Source of the DNA: Letharia columbiana | Lineage: Eukaryota; Ascomycota; Lecanoromycetes; Lecanorales; Parmeliaceae | Reading direction: 5' to 3' | NCBI RefSeq assembly: GCF_014066305.1 | Contig: NW_023501041.1 | Coordinates: 682,001-746,000 of the forward strand | DNA: 64,000 bases | In this document: piece by piece, positions 37,287 through 49,400 of the stretch | Layout of the letters: every line of letters starts with the position of its first letter | Numbering within the stretch: the first letter of the stretch is position 1 | The notes under the pieces: model-generated | What the model was told of the DNA's origin: nothing | The model's input: only the letters and a program-made list of their open reading frames with translations | Databases searched by the model: none | Translations under genes and position numbers: made by a program

Positions 37287-40200
37287 AATAGCGATTAAAC
37301 TCTAAATTAAAATAAATATTTAGAAGAGAAAAGTTTATAAGTACTTAATTATATAATTTTATTTCTTTTACACTTTTTATAATTATTAAAATAATTAATA
37401 ATATATAATTATATCTTATAATTATATTTATAATAATTAATTAATTTAATAGCTAAATTATATAAAGATAAATATACTCTTATCTTTAATTTAAACGACT
37501 TAACTAAGATAATCGCGAGATTTAAATTCTTTTTCTATAATATAACTCGCTTTTTATATATTATATAAAGATAAATATCTATTTAAATAGAAATTATTAG
37601 AATTAATTATAAAGCGTAATAATAAAAGATTTACTTTTAAACTAATGAATTAGAAAGACTTTTATTATCTTATATAATACTTTAAAAGTAAATCTTTAAA
37701 TATAATAGCGCTTTAATAAATTCTAATTAAGTATAATTTAATAAATTAAATATTAGAAGAGAAGCTTTAAGATTATAAAATTAGTTAATTTTTAATAATA
37801 ATAGATCTCGCGTAAAGCTTAAGCTATAGCTCGCGTTAGTTATATATAATAAATATAATAATAATTAAAAGAATATATTATCTAGTTTTTATTAATATTT
37901 TAATATTATTAAAATAAAGATAATATTTATTAAAGTAAAGATAATATTTATTAAAGCGATAGCGATAGCGATTAAAGCGGCGATAATATTTAATAAACTC
38001 TTTATTTTAACGCTATATCTAATATTCTAGAATAATATTAAATTTTTCGAAGAGCTATTAATAATAGATTAAGTATATATAAATTAAGCTCTTCACGCGA
38101 TCTATCTATATATTAACTTAAAGTTATTAAAAAATAAAAAATAAATATATAACTTAACGATTACGTTATACTTTTAATATCGCTATAATAATATTAAGTT
38201 ATTTAAATAGAAATCTAATATATAAAGAAGATAATCTAATAATAAGAAGAATTAATATAAAAAAAAAAGTTTTAAAGAGAAAGAAGAGGGGAAGAAAAGC
38301 TTAGATATCTATCGCGTATATTAAATTTTTAAATTACTTTATATCGACTAGCTTAAATTAGATATTAATAAAATACTTTCTCTTTAATTTTAAAGATTTA
38401 AATTTAAATAAATTACGTTTATTAAGCGCTATTATCTAATATAATCTTAATTACTTTTATAATAATTATAATTATTATTATAGCTTATATTAATTAAAAG
38501 ATAAAAGATTTAAAAGAGCGAGTTAATAAATAATTATCTTTATCTAATTTAACTAGCGTTAAATTATTATAACTTATTAAAATTTTTATATATTTCGTTC
38601 TTACTTTCTTATCTTTAAGTTTTATTATCTTTATAGAAATAATTATTTTTTAAATTAGATTCTATAATAACACACTTATAATAGCGTATAATATATATTC
38701 TCTTTATTTCTAATATCGGTATTTACTAGAATTAACATATTTTTTAATAAAATAAGCTTTAATTAAAATTAAGGATAATTTAATATTCGTAGATATTTAT
38801 ATAAACCCTTTAATTCTTTTATATATATCTATTAATTTATCTTTTTATAATAATTAAAATAGAAGAGATTAAATCTAATAATTTATTATAATAAATATTA
38901 AATACTAATAATAATAGTAATATTAAAGAGTTTTAATATAGATTAATTAGATAATAACTAGACTCTTAATTAAAATAAAGAATAAAGAATAAACTTAATT
39001 AAAATAAAAATATTAAGAGATCACGATAGCGAATAAATATATTTATATCTAAAAAGAAACTAGTTAAGAAAATAAAGAAAGTTAATATCTTAATTATTAA
39101 TTACGCTATAATTATTAAAAAGTATAAAATTAAATATATTAATATATCGTTATTATAATAAAAGTAAACTTTTAAATAAATTAGATAAGATATAATAGAT
39201 AAGTAATAAGTAATTTCTAATTCTAATTATTATTCTAATAGACTTATATTTTAATAATATTATATAAAAAAAGCACGCGAGCGTAATTATAAAGAAGTCT
39301 AGAGTTTTACTTATCGCGCGAATTATTATATATATAAATAAAGATAAAAGCTCGAATTAAAAGAAAATAAATAATATCGAAGCTAAATAAGATATAAGTA
39401 TTAAGAATAATTCTATTATACGCGCTAATAATTAAATAAATCTTATCTTTTAAATTACTTAAGAGCGTAATATAGAATTTAATAATAAGCGCTATCGTAA
39501 TTTAGATATAATAATATTAACGCGCTAGCTAATAAATATCGAGCTATTATAAAAATCTTAAAATATTAAACGCGATTATATTTAAAAGATAAAATTATAA
39601 ATCTTTACTTATATATAATTAATCTAGCGTATAATAATAAAAAGTTTACTATAAAAGCTACGCTATCTAAATCGATATTTTAATCTTAATTATTATTATC
39701 GCTATTATACGAGTAATATAAAGCTATCTCTTATTTAAATATATCTAATTCTTAATTCTAATTATTATTATAGATATCGTTAATTTATTCTAGAATTATT
39801 AAATATACTTTTATATACTTTTTATATCTAACCTTTTTTTATATATCGCGAGAAGGCAGCTTAAAGAAATATAGCTTATTATATTAAGCTATGATACTTT
39901 CGAGAGAATACTAAGAAATATATTAACTTTCTTAAACTAACGATTTAATAAGAAGACTATAATTATAATATATATAATTTTATATTAGATAGCAATATCG
40001 AAAATACGTAATAGGCGTATAAAATTATCGTTAATAACTTTAATTACGAAGTATCGGCGGATTTCGCATAACTAACACTAGAGAAAGATAAGCTTTTCTT
40101 ATTATTAGTAGATATAGCTCGCTTTCTTTCATATATATAGAGCAATAAAATATAATCGCATTTAATTCTATATCTTATTAATTTAGCGTAATTATTAACT

Positions 40201-40439
40201 AGAATAATAATTAGAATAACTATTTCTAAATATAAAAATTCTAATTAAGATATTCTATACATATATTATATTATAATATAATTTCATAGATATACTATAC
40301 CGTAGTATATACCGTTAAGATCTCATATTATATTAGATATAAGATTCTATAAATCTTAATAATCTATATTATATTAGAGTATAATATAATAGATTAATAT
40401 CTTATATTATATTATACCTTTTCGATTAGTATAGCCTAT

Positions 40440-41350
40440 ATCTTAAATATCTTTTATTATAATATATCTCTTTTACGTTAATTAGTTAATTATTTAACTT
40501 AATCTTCTATTTCATTAATAGTAGTATCTAAGTACTATTCGCCCGTTTTTTCTATTTCTTTTTTATCGAGGTTTAAACTTCGAGTGTAGATCTAAAATAT
40601 CTCTTCTTCGCTACTATTATTAGTGCTTTATTAATATCCGATATTAAAGCGTTATCTTAAGTATTTAATAACTCTCTATTCGAAGTCGAAGAAGAGTTAA
40701 GAAAGAGATTAGAATCGATTATCTAATTAGATATAGGAGAAGAAACTACGAAATTTTCTATTGCTATCCTTTCGATATAGTAATTATTAAACTTTTAAAT
40801 ATATAATAAGAGAGTATAGCGAAGTAATCTAGCTACACTATTTTTCTAGAGATATTAACGAAGAATTATATAAATACTAATTATATTTATCTTAATTTAA
40901 GTTATCTATTACTTATTCTCTACTATTAATAGCTATATAATCTCGTTTTAACTTTAACTACTTAGATTATAGCGAAGAATACGTTAGAGAGTTCATTTTT
41001 TTTTCTATAGAGTAATCTTTCTCTAATATTAAGACTTAATTACTTTATATTCTATAAAGATATAAGCTTATACTATATTTAGTATATATATTTAAATCTT
41101 AGATTTAAAGCCTATATCGAATCGTTTATCTAGAAAGTATTATATTAATATCTCGCGATATAAAGCGCTCTTTATAGAAGATATTTATAAGAGTAACTCT
41201 TTAGGGGCTAGTATTACTAAACGTACTATTAATAGCTCTCTATATAATTTCGATACTTTAGAATATATAGAAGAATCATTTACGCCAGCCGTAGTATCTA
41301 CTAAAGTAATAAAATTTACGCTAGCCGTAGTACCTGCTGAAGTAGTGGAA
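40440..41350. other. RIP-leakage gradient at the right edge of the block
   Basis: Beyond the E1 end the sequence is still depleted of CpA/TpG but mixed, and recovers to normal composition by about 41330. A 36-bp direct repeat (41279-41314 and 41315-41350) straddles the transition. A minus-strand frame (41185-41397) runs across it with TTASVN and TTAGVN repeats, but no complete gene can be read. Confidence 0.5.
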
Positions 41351-41429
41351 TCAGCCATAATGAGATGGTCATATATAGAGGTTTTTTGAATTTCCAACGA
41401 AGAAGCTTGGCAATCCTAGTGGACCGCTG

Positions 41430-41905
41430 AATCAGCTGAAATGTGGCTACCAAACGGTACCGTATATACATTCTATACATTCTATACATTCTACTAGCTG
41501 GGTTTCTAGATCCACATTTTCATATGTAGCGTGGTTGGGCTGAAATCTATGAAATGTGGGTTTAGAATTTGGTTGCCAAAGGGGCCCTAAAGAAAAGCGA
41601 TATCCGAGGTCGGATTTCTATAAATTCCTACTCTCATATTCAAAAGCGATTTAAATTTTGCGCTCTTTTATAATCATAATAATTAGACTTAGTTCTCTCG
41701 ATCGTACGTTCTCAAATATTCTAAATATGTGTGGTTATAAATTCTTATTTCGGGGGCTTAACGTTGAAGCGATTACGGGGCGTAATCTGTGGTTCTCTTG
41801 GCACGTTATGATACTCCTACCTGAAAAGAAAAGTTGAAAATCTAACCTGATTATGTCGAAAATGTGGCTGTTAGGTGGTAACTAAACGGGCCCTAAAGTA
41901 AGGAA
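41430..41905. mobile_element. Relics of TIR-type element ends (ATGTGG...GGGCCCTAAAG)
   Basis: AAATGTGG-type motifs occur at about 41439, 41556 and 41863. The last two run into ...GGGGCCCTAAAG (about 41583-41593) and ...CGGGCCCTAAAG (about 41887-41897), roughly 300 bp apart. A TAGGGCCC-type terminus is common among hAT-like elements (established knowledge). A 9-bp repeat (TACATTCTA, three copies) lies at about 41469-41496. No transposase frame is present. Confidence 0.4.
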
Positions 41906-43700
41906 CACATTCGAGCCGCATAACCTCGTATTTGCCGAACGAAACTACTGTGCAAATACTCCGTAGACTTCTACAAGTATGAGACAGATATCCGCGACTG
42001 CTGAATACACTTTCAACGATGCGAACAGATGATACGTCTGGTAGATCGGTCTCACTGCAATATTGGTTTCCTTACGAATATGATGTTTTACTGTTTTCCG
42101 AAAATCTAAATTGAGGACGGGAAGACGACAAGCTTGGTATTGTTATTGCCACAGAGCCTTAACTGCCTCCCAAAGCTCCGGAAACATGGCACGAGCGCTG
42201 GGCAAGTCTCAGCGCCTGGAAGGCCACGAACAGTAATCAAAATTTCAACTGAAGGTATTGTTCCCAAAAATCCAATGTTGAAGTTTTCCTCCTATGACCT
42301 GGTCCATTCAATTTCCAGATGTTCATTTCTTTCCCTTGCCACACTCTGTCGCTGCTACTATCGGTACTCGTGCCAGCCCAGTCCACCCTGTCTGAGGACC
42401 CGAGCTGGTGCTGGGCTGATTCGACTCATCCACCAGCCCGGCAATAACCAGGCTACAGATGCTGACCAGATTGTTCGATTGGCCAGTTGATGCTGGGATG
42501 GTGCTACTTAGCAGCGCATGCACAGCCCCGTACCATTCGTCTTTGCGCCTGCCGCTTGTGAATACCACGCTTGTCAAGTAGTACACCTGAGAACTTCCGA
42601 CACAAGTAAGAATCCAACGTTGTCAGGGACCTTCCGCGCGGCAGTATTTGTCGGGCTACGGTATTTGAGTTTCTCCTTGGAGATAGACATTAGTGCTTGG
42701 ACAGTCAAAAAAGCGCTCGAAACTTATCGTACAAGACCATGTAGTTGCATAGGCTACCATTTGATGATCTTCACAAAAGAACGAACCGTCCTACCTGTTC
42801 TACTAGCTACCTACTCTAGGTCAAGAACCCATTAAACAAATCGGCGACTTTAAAGGGCTTTCGCTCTAGTGAACTTATTTTATTTGAAAGATCAATAAGA
42901 TTGAAACGCAGAAAAAGATCTAAGGTGCATTGGGAAAGGGTTCCCTTATACGTACTTCTGGCTGTGCTTCGGTCTCTGCAGAATTACCTGAAACACTATG
43001 GACTTCTCATACGTGAGGCGACTGTTGAAACGCCAGCCCCCTATGCTAGCGCATACCGTGTACTTGTCTAGTCATCTATATGTATATGACTATTCATACT
43101 CCCCATAAATCAATAGTCTATAATCATTCTAACTCTATTCCACTATCCCGGTATTCTACCGGTCAACAGAGACTGTCTGTGTGTCTTTGTTTTTCAGGTT
43201 TCTTTTTCAGCAAGGCTGCAAGTTTACCTCGAAACATGGCAAATCTGACATGCATCAAGACAAATGCCTTACAATCTTGACTGTTTCTGATGGCAGCCTA
43301 TCGTTGTTGCAGCATCGTTTGACAGCTGCTTGTTACTGTATTTTGGGCGTCGCTTAGCCAACGTAGCGGAAAGGGATGTGACGATTAAGCTTTCACAATG
43401 GTAGTACAGTGCTTTGCGCACCTGCGACACGTGCGCAACTGACATCTTGATTCTCCGCTCACATACCGGCACCCCTGATAACCCTCGACTCGGCGCAGAA
43501 AGCGAGACATGAAATCGACGGAAGGACCGGCGGTATCCCGATTCCGCATCAGAGAGCAAGTGAAGGTTTCTTGTATCTGGACGGACAAAATCAGTATCTA
43601 AACCCACTCAATGCACAAAAATGATACATAGCAGGTACCCCCGGATAACATACTGAAGCACAGCAACTATCAAAGACAAAAGACCTGGGGCAGGGAAAAA
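41906..43700. other. Low-repeat DNA without a recognised gene
   Basis: Normal composition. Several opposed frames of 60-118 codons (for example 42134-42490 plus and 42323-42586 minus) overlap each other and match nothing I know; the plus one has no ATG start. A degraded or orphan gene is possible. Confidence 0.35.
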
Positions 43701-43708
43701 GAGTTCGA

Positions 43709-44367
43709 ATGCGATCAGGGTTCAGACTTTGCTGGAGCGGCTTATTTGCTCCTGTCTCTGTGCTGGCTGTCATAGCAGCGGATGTGGTTGTTTACAATAC
43801 TATAAAAAGAGGGAAGAATATCAACAGCTGATCCGTCCTCGCCTTCCAAGACCATTGAAGAACGTTCAGACACCGACGACGGAGCCAAAGTATGACCACG
43901 TTAAAAAACCTCAACGCAACGCTCAATGCGAACGACCAATTTCCTATGAAGAGATGACTCAACCAGCCCTGCAAATCCTACAATTCCAAAATATGAATCC
44001 TACATCATTCGTCCCCGCAACTGACTGCTATAGCCTAGCGTCGCCTTACACACCCTCGGCAACGGTTTTATGGTCGACCACAAGCAACAACTCATTCAAC
44101 ATCAACTGCGATACGGACCATTTTGACATGTCTGCGGATCTCATGAGTTTCACCGCATTCACGTTTGAAGACCGCATTACCGCTTGCGCCAGCCACAACC
44201 AAAGAGTCCCGAGTCTGCGCCCAAGCTCGGCTTGTTACGGCGCGAGCTTTGACCACGGCGTACGCGGAAATCAGGGCCCTGATTGTTTCTTGAAGGGAAT
44301 GCAGAGTCTTAGGCCTTCGTCGAGGCCTGGGCTTAGTAGCAATGCTGTGTTGATCACGACTGAGTGA
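43709..44367 (+). CDS. Hypothetical protein, start and first exon uncertain
   Basis: A plus-strand frame is open from before 43729 to the stop at 44365-44367 but has no early ATG. An ATG at 43709 in another frame begins MRSGFRLCWSGLFAPVSVLAVIAA..., a good membrane or signal segment. A 38-nt GT-AG jump (43790-43827) would link it to the long frame and give about 206 aa, but that is shorter than normal for a fungal intron and the donor GTTTAC is poor, so the join is only a suggestion. The remainder has no known domain; it contains scattered Cys and two short SLRPSS repeats. Function unknown; an orphan gene is plausible. Confidence 0.35.
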
Positions 44368-44871
44368 TCAAGAGGAGTATGTCTCGTAGCGAGGCTTGCC
44401 AGGTTTCCTTATTGCGCACGACCCTTATACTAATCTAGAAGTAAGGTTTGCGCCGTTCTTTCCTGTTGGGAGTTGGAGTTGAAAAATGGTTGTTCATTCT
44501 GCTGTCCTTAGATGCTGAGGCATGTGTCTAGACATCTTGCGATATCTAAGACTTCTATGTGTGTAACTCGCTCCGAGTCAAGTTGGCCCTGGACTTTCCG
44601 TGCCAAGCTTTGAAATAGTACATAGTTCTTCCTAGCGACCACCTAGTACGCGCACAATTCAGCATCTTGTGTATTGACTGTTTGTTTCCCGTCGCCGTCA
44701 CTCAGAAACCTTGCTAGAAGTCACCGATCGTCGATGAGTCGCACACACTTACAGCTAGGAACTCTAATAGTGCTAATGCACTCGCTGCCCTATATTATGA
44801 AACTTGGGTCGTTCGAACACACTTCGGGATCTGTACCCCTCCATGGAAGCAGTGGTATCAAAGCAAAAATC
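44368..44871. other. Intergenic region
   Basis: Between two converging hypothetical genes. No open frame of note, repeat or RNA gene was seen. Confidence 0.4.
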
Positions 44872-45651
44872 TTACAAAGAGTCATATTCCGCTGTTCCCA
44901 AGTTTAGCGTGTACTTTAGGGAGCTGGCCAGAACATGCTGTTGCGCCAGGCTGTACATAACGGCGAGACTCCACTTCCTTCCCAAGCGCTGTATCTCCAC
45001 AGCTTCATGGTTTTCCGTGCATTCTTTGCACGTAATCACTTGCCCCATTACCAGTACGCTTATATGATCCCTATTCTCCGATCTCAGTAGACAGGGTTGG
45101 CGGCAAAGGAAGCACTTCGCTCTATCCTGCAGCGGCTCCACAAACAACTCGAAGAAACCACTCATTGTGTATGCCAGCATCTTGATATGTTGCTGGTTGG
45201 TAGGGCTTATTTCCTTATCGAACTCGCAATTTAGCCTCTTGCGAGCCTCGACGTAGTGCCTTTCACCCGAGGTGAAGGGGCTACATCCAACAAAGGTAGC
45301 AGGCATTTGTCGAACTGCGCCACCAGTCTCATTGAACTTGAAATTTTTGGTGATCTCGCTGCCAAAATCTTCTTCCGGGATGGAAGGTTTCATCCAGATC
45401 AGCTTATGGCGCGTTTGCGAACCATAAGGCCAAGTGCAGCGGAAGAAGATTGGAACAATGGGATCATATGTCGATCCTGCTAAGACCCTGTCGATGCCGT
45501 CATCTCTAGAAATACCGTTGGGGGCCGTCGTCTGAATTAATGTGCGGACCCTGTTGATGAGTTCGTCGAGGTCGCCGAGGGGATGGTCCAGCGAAACCCC
45601 TATGGGAATCGCGTTGATTGTCGGGTTTATGTTGGCTGAGGAGGAGCTCAT
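44872..45651 (-). CDS. Hypothetical protein with a CxxC...CxxC cluster, 259 aa
   Basis: Single-exon frame on the minus strand, starting at ATG 45651 (MSSSSANINPTINAIPIGVS). The frame stays open upstream to 45858, but that part looks like leader sequence. The C-terminal third has C180-x2-C183-x3-C187 and C208-x2-C211, a spacing that could bind one zinc ion, as in zinc ribbons. No signal peptide or membrane segment. I recognise no family. The short acidic N-terminal region (DHPLGDLDELINRVRTLI) is predicted helical. It could be a lineage-specific gene kept in the island between two RIP blocks. Confidence 0.5.
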   Translation of the reverse strand: MSSSSANINPTINAIPIGVSLDHPLGDLDELINRVRTLIQTTAPNGISRDDGIDRVLAGSTYDPIVPIFFRCTWPYGSQTRHKLIWMKPSIPEEDFGSEITKNFKFNETGGAVRQMPATFVGCSPFTSGERHYVEARKRLNCEFDKEISPTNQQHIKMLAYTMSGFFELFVEPLQDRAKCFLCRQPCLLRSENRDHISVLVMGQVITCKECTENHEAVEIQRLGRKWSLAVMYSLAQQHVLASSLKYTLNLGTAEYDSL

Positions 45652-46373
45652 TATCGCTGTCTTCCTTTCCGGTGTTGAGATGGTTCTCAAGGGAATGCGA
45701 CTCCCTGGAGAAGAGGATAGTACTTTATTACGGAAAGAGAAGTGTGCCGGAACGTGCGTGTATAATTTGCAAAATCCAACAAGAACAAACAAATCTTCAG
45801 ATGTGCTGGCCGCTGCAATCAGAAAATGAGGAGGAACAGCAGAAAATATCAAGAACATTTCGATTCCGCGGAGGGAGAAGATCGAATGAGCTTAGAGCGT
45901 TACTCTTTCCCTACCATATGGCGTTGTTTTCTAGCTCCTGTCTGTCATTCGAGATACGGGACATCCCTGACAGACGTAGGAAAGACGCGAACAAGACAGT
46001 CAACTCGACATGGAGTAGTTGTAACAAAACTTATTGAAATGCACTCAGAGTAATCTTCGCACATACCGTGCTACCTCTATGGGTACACGTTGATATTCAG
46101 GGTGCATGAGTACTAGTACACACCATCCTAGTTAAGAGGTTCGATACTTTTTGGCATAGAATTGGGAATTGTTTCGAAGCCATGGCAAGTACAGAGGTCG
46201 GCACCGAAAGTTCTGCACGCGCTAAGAAAGGGTCCAGCTGTCGGATAACGCCCTGCCCGGAGGACCACCTGGACAATGCGCTCAGGGCTGCTTCAGATTT
46301 GTATCTGGCGTAACCCCCACTTGGGAGTCTACGCCCCTATCAGGCCCAAAAAAGGTGCCTAAGTTCAATTCAT
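45652..46373. other. Upstream region of the CxxC gene; no other gene
   Basis: Normal composition up to the left repeat of the following element. Plus-strand frames at 45618-46053 overlap one another and look non-coding. Confidence 0.4.
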
Positions 46374-46465
46374 TAGTTAATAGAATAGATAAATTAGTTA
46401 CTAGATAAACTAATAACTAAAGAAAGAAGAAGAGAAAAGAGAACTCATAAGTATTTAAGACTTTA
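46374..46465 (+). repeat. Left direct terminal repeat
   Basis: 92 bp. It differs from the right repeat at only about four positions, in the GAAAGAAGAAGAG stretch and one C/T change (AACTCAT versus AACTTAT). Confidence 0.85.
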
Positions 46466-49400
46466 TTAAGTATATTAAATACTTATCTTAGCTACGTAGC
46501 TTATAGCCTAATAAGCGACGTAAGCGAGTCTATTAGTTTACTTCGAGTACTTTTACCTTTATAACTATATTCTCTCTTAGAAGATTTAGCCTCTAAATCT
46601 TATTATTATTACGTCTTATAATTAAATATATATAAACTTATTAATATTATCTACGCTACTTATTATTAGCTTAAATATAGTCTAAACTAACGTATACTAT
46701 AATAGCGTATTCGTACTATATACTCTAAGGTCTTCTTAAGTATATTATTATATTTATATACTAAATCGCGATAGTATCGCTATATATATTATTATTTTAA
46801 TTAATAGAATATAGGCGTAATATTATTTTATTACGATATACTATTATTACTATTATTATACGCTATTATTATATTATTACTTTATAATCGTAATAATTCT
46901 ATTATAATAATCGTTAAAAGTCGCGCTAGTAAGTATAAAAGACTTACTTTCATCTAACTTTTATTCTTCTTAGTAATAATATTAACGTCGACGCTATTAT
47001 AAGTAAATACCCTATTCTTCTTTATATCTACTATCTTATCTTTATTTATTCTTATCGTAATATCGCGATAGCGAGCTACGTATTATCGTAATAGTATAAT
47101 ATATATATCGATTAAGATAATAGTTAAATAAGATTATAGTTACTTAGATTAACTTTATATATAATAAATATCTCGAAGAATACTTTATAATACTTTATAA
47201 ATAGTATAAGAAGTATATTAATATATCGATAGTAGTATTAAATCTTCGCTCTTATAGCTCTACGAGTTATTAAGTACTTATAGCCGTTATAGTTTTTATA
47301 TCTCGCGCTATTACTAATAGATATTTATATTTATTTTAAAGATATACTTAACTAAGAAGACTATTAGCCTCTCTTATCGCTACTCTTATCGCTACTTTTA
47401 TTACTACTTTTATCGCTACTTCTCTTATTTATACTTCGAATATCGATTATAAATAAAAGAGATATTAGATAACTAAGAGGTTACGCTAACGTATACTAGT
47501 TCCCTTTTATTATTATTATATATATACTCTCATATATAACTCTTATATAATTTATATCGCGTTTTCTACTAGCTCGCGTTAGCGTAAATATAGGCGATAC
47601 TTCCGCGAGGGTTATATATATATAATAGACTCGATTCTTATTTATTAGATTAATATCTTTACTATAACCTATATTAGCGAGAATATTTATATTATTCTTC
47701 GCCGCTAAATCGATATAAATTTTATTAATATATATTAAAGTACGTAGTTAATATATATAGCGGCTTATCGCGTTAAGAAACTTCGATATAATATCGCCGT
47801 TTTCGCCTCTTCTTCGATTACTTCTCTTACTATTTTTTCTACTAAGTCTTCTTATTATCTAATAAATCTTCTAGATAAGTAATTACTTTCTAATATAAGA
47901 TAATAGATAAATTAATATTAGATAGTAATAGTTTTATATATAACTTTAATAGCTATTTTTCTTATTATATATAACGCCTCGACGTCTTAGAATCGATCTA
48001 TAAGTATTTTAGCTATTTTCGCTAAGCCTTTTAACTATAACTTATTCGCCCTTTAAGACTTCTATACTACTATTACTTTCGCGATCTTTCTTACTTCTTA
48101 ATCTCTCTTAATAATTATATTTTTAACTTTATCTTAAATATTAATTTATATAACTTCTTTACTTACTCGAAGTTCTTAATTACATCTTTAATATTTTCGA
48201 GATACTTTATTAATTTCTATAAAGCTTTATAAGATAGAGAGTCTTTTTAGTTAATAAGATACTTAGTCTCGCTCTTATAAACTCTTTTATCTAGTATCTT
48301 ATTAATCTCTTACTCTTCTTCTTTATTAATTAAGATTACTTATAACTTCGAATTATTATTATATAAGTATTATAACTCTAATAGCGATATATAAAATATA
48401 AAATAAATTCTTTTATATCTAGTAGAAAGGTCTAGCTTATAAGTCTATATATTTATTTTCTCTAATACTTTAAAAGACTTAAGCTATCTATAATTAAGTT
48501 TCTTCTTTAATTATAAGATATATATATTTAAGCTTTATAATAGTACTTTATCTTTTTTCTTAAAGATTATAGCTCTATAATTACTATTATAATACTTTAC
48601 TTACTACTTTAACGCTCGCTTCTATAATTCTTTTAGATATAATCTTATCTCTTATAATTATTCTACTCGCTCTATAATAAGCGATACTTTCTCTCTTAAG
48701 ATTCTACTCTTAGAAGTATTTTCTAAGTCTACTATATATCTTATTAATAGATCTTATAAGATCTTATTAATACTTATATATACGCTATTATTATATATAA
48801 ATATAGTTATTAATAAGATTTTAGATTAGTTATTCTATTTATAATTATAATATATTTATAGATAGTATTTTAATATCTAATTTTATCTCTTAGTCTAATT
48901 ATCGATTTAAGAATAAAACGTAATACTTAGTTTACGCTTCGTACTTAGATATTAATATAGTGTTATTTAGAACTTACTTATAAATAGAGAGTCTTAATTT
49001 AAAATTAAGTTACGTATTATATCGCGTAGTAATATAAACTTTCGCTATAAGATATTAATAAGACTATTAGTCTTTAGATTCTTAGTAATTACTATATACG
49101 TTATATACTTAATTAGCTTATCTATTAAGATTAAGATAATATTATAAGTCTTATTAATATATAAATTTCTTATAGATAATAGATTTATAATAAAATTTAG
49201 TATTATAGTATAAAATAAATTTATATTATCTAAGAGAATCGACGCTAGCTCGCTATACGACTTATAATAATAAACTTATACTCTTTAATAATCGAGATAA
49301 GTGCGAATATACTCTATTATATCGCTTATTATATCTATTTAATAATACTTAAATCTAATATTCTTCTTAATACGCTTATAAGCGAAGTATCTAGTATTAG

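Larger units (their letters stand above)
25016..40431 (-). mobile_element. E1 right copy (inverted), interrupted by E2 and an unmutated insert
   Basis: On the minus strand it reads from 40431 (terminus TACTAATCGAAAAGG) down to about 25016. Segments 40431-31750 and 28985-25200 are RIP-diverged copies of 10122-18557 and 18660-21600. Two blocks are absent from the left copy: E2 at 28988-31747, and a weakly mutated insert at 27147-28076. The expected octamer next to the right terminus is TAGCCTAT (40432-40439). Its partner cannot be checked because the other end is lost in the A/T tract. Confidence 0.7.
9453..41330. other. RIP-degraded transposon block, no intact gene
   Basis: About 32 kb of A/T-dominated sequence in which CpA and TpG are nearly absent while CpG (GCG, CGCG) remains common. 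That is the pattern left when RIP turns CpA into TpA on both strands. No frame of useful length survives except in a few unmutated islands (27.15-28.08 kb and 29.0-31.3 kb). The elements inside are listed separately; their boundaries were found by comparing copies by eye. Confidence 0.85.

Noticed and set aside
42134..42586. Opposed frames of 118 and 87 codons
   Set aside because: They overlap each other, the plus one has no ATG start, and neither shows a domain, signal peptide or plausible splice partner.
45618..46053. Overlapping plus-strand frames upstream of the CxxC gene
   Set aside because: No recognisable content; they lie over the leader of the minus-strand gene and overlap each other in different frames.
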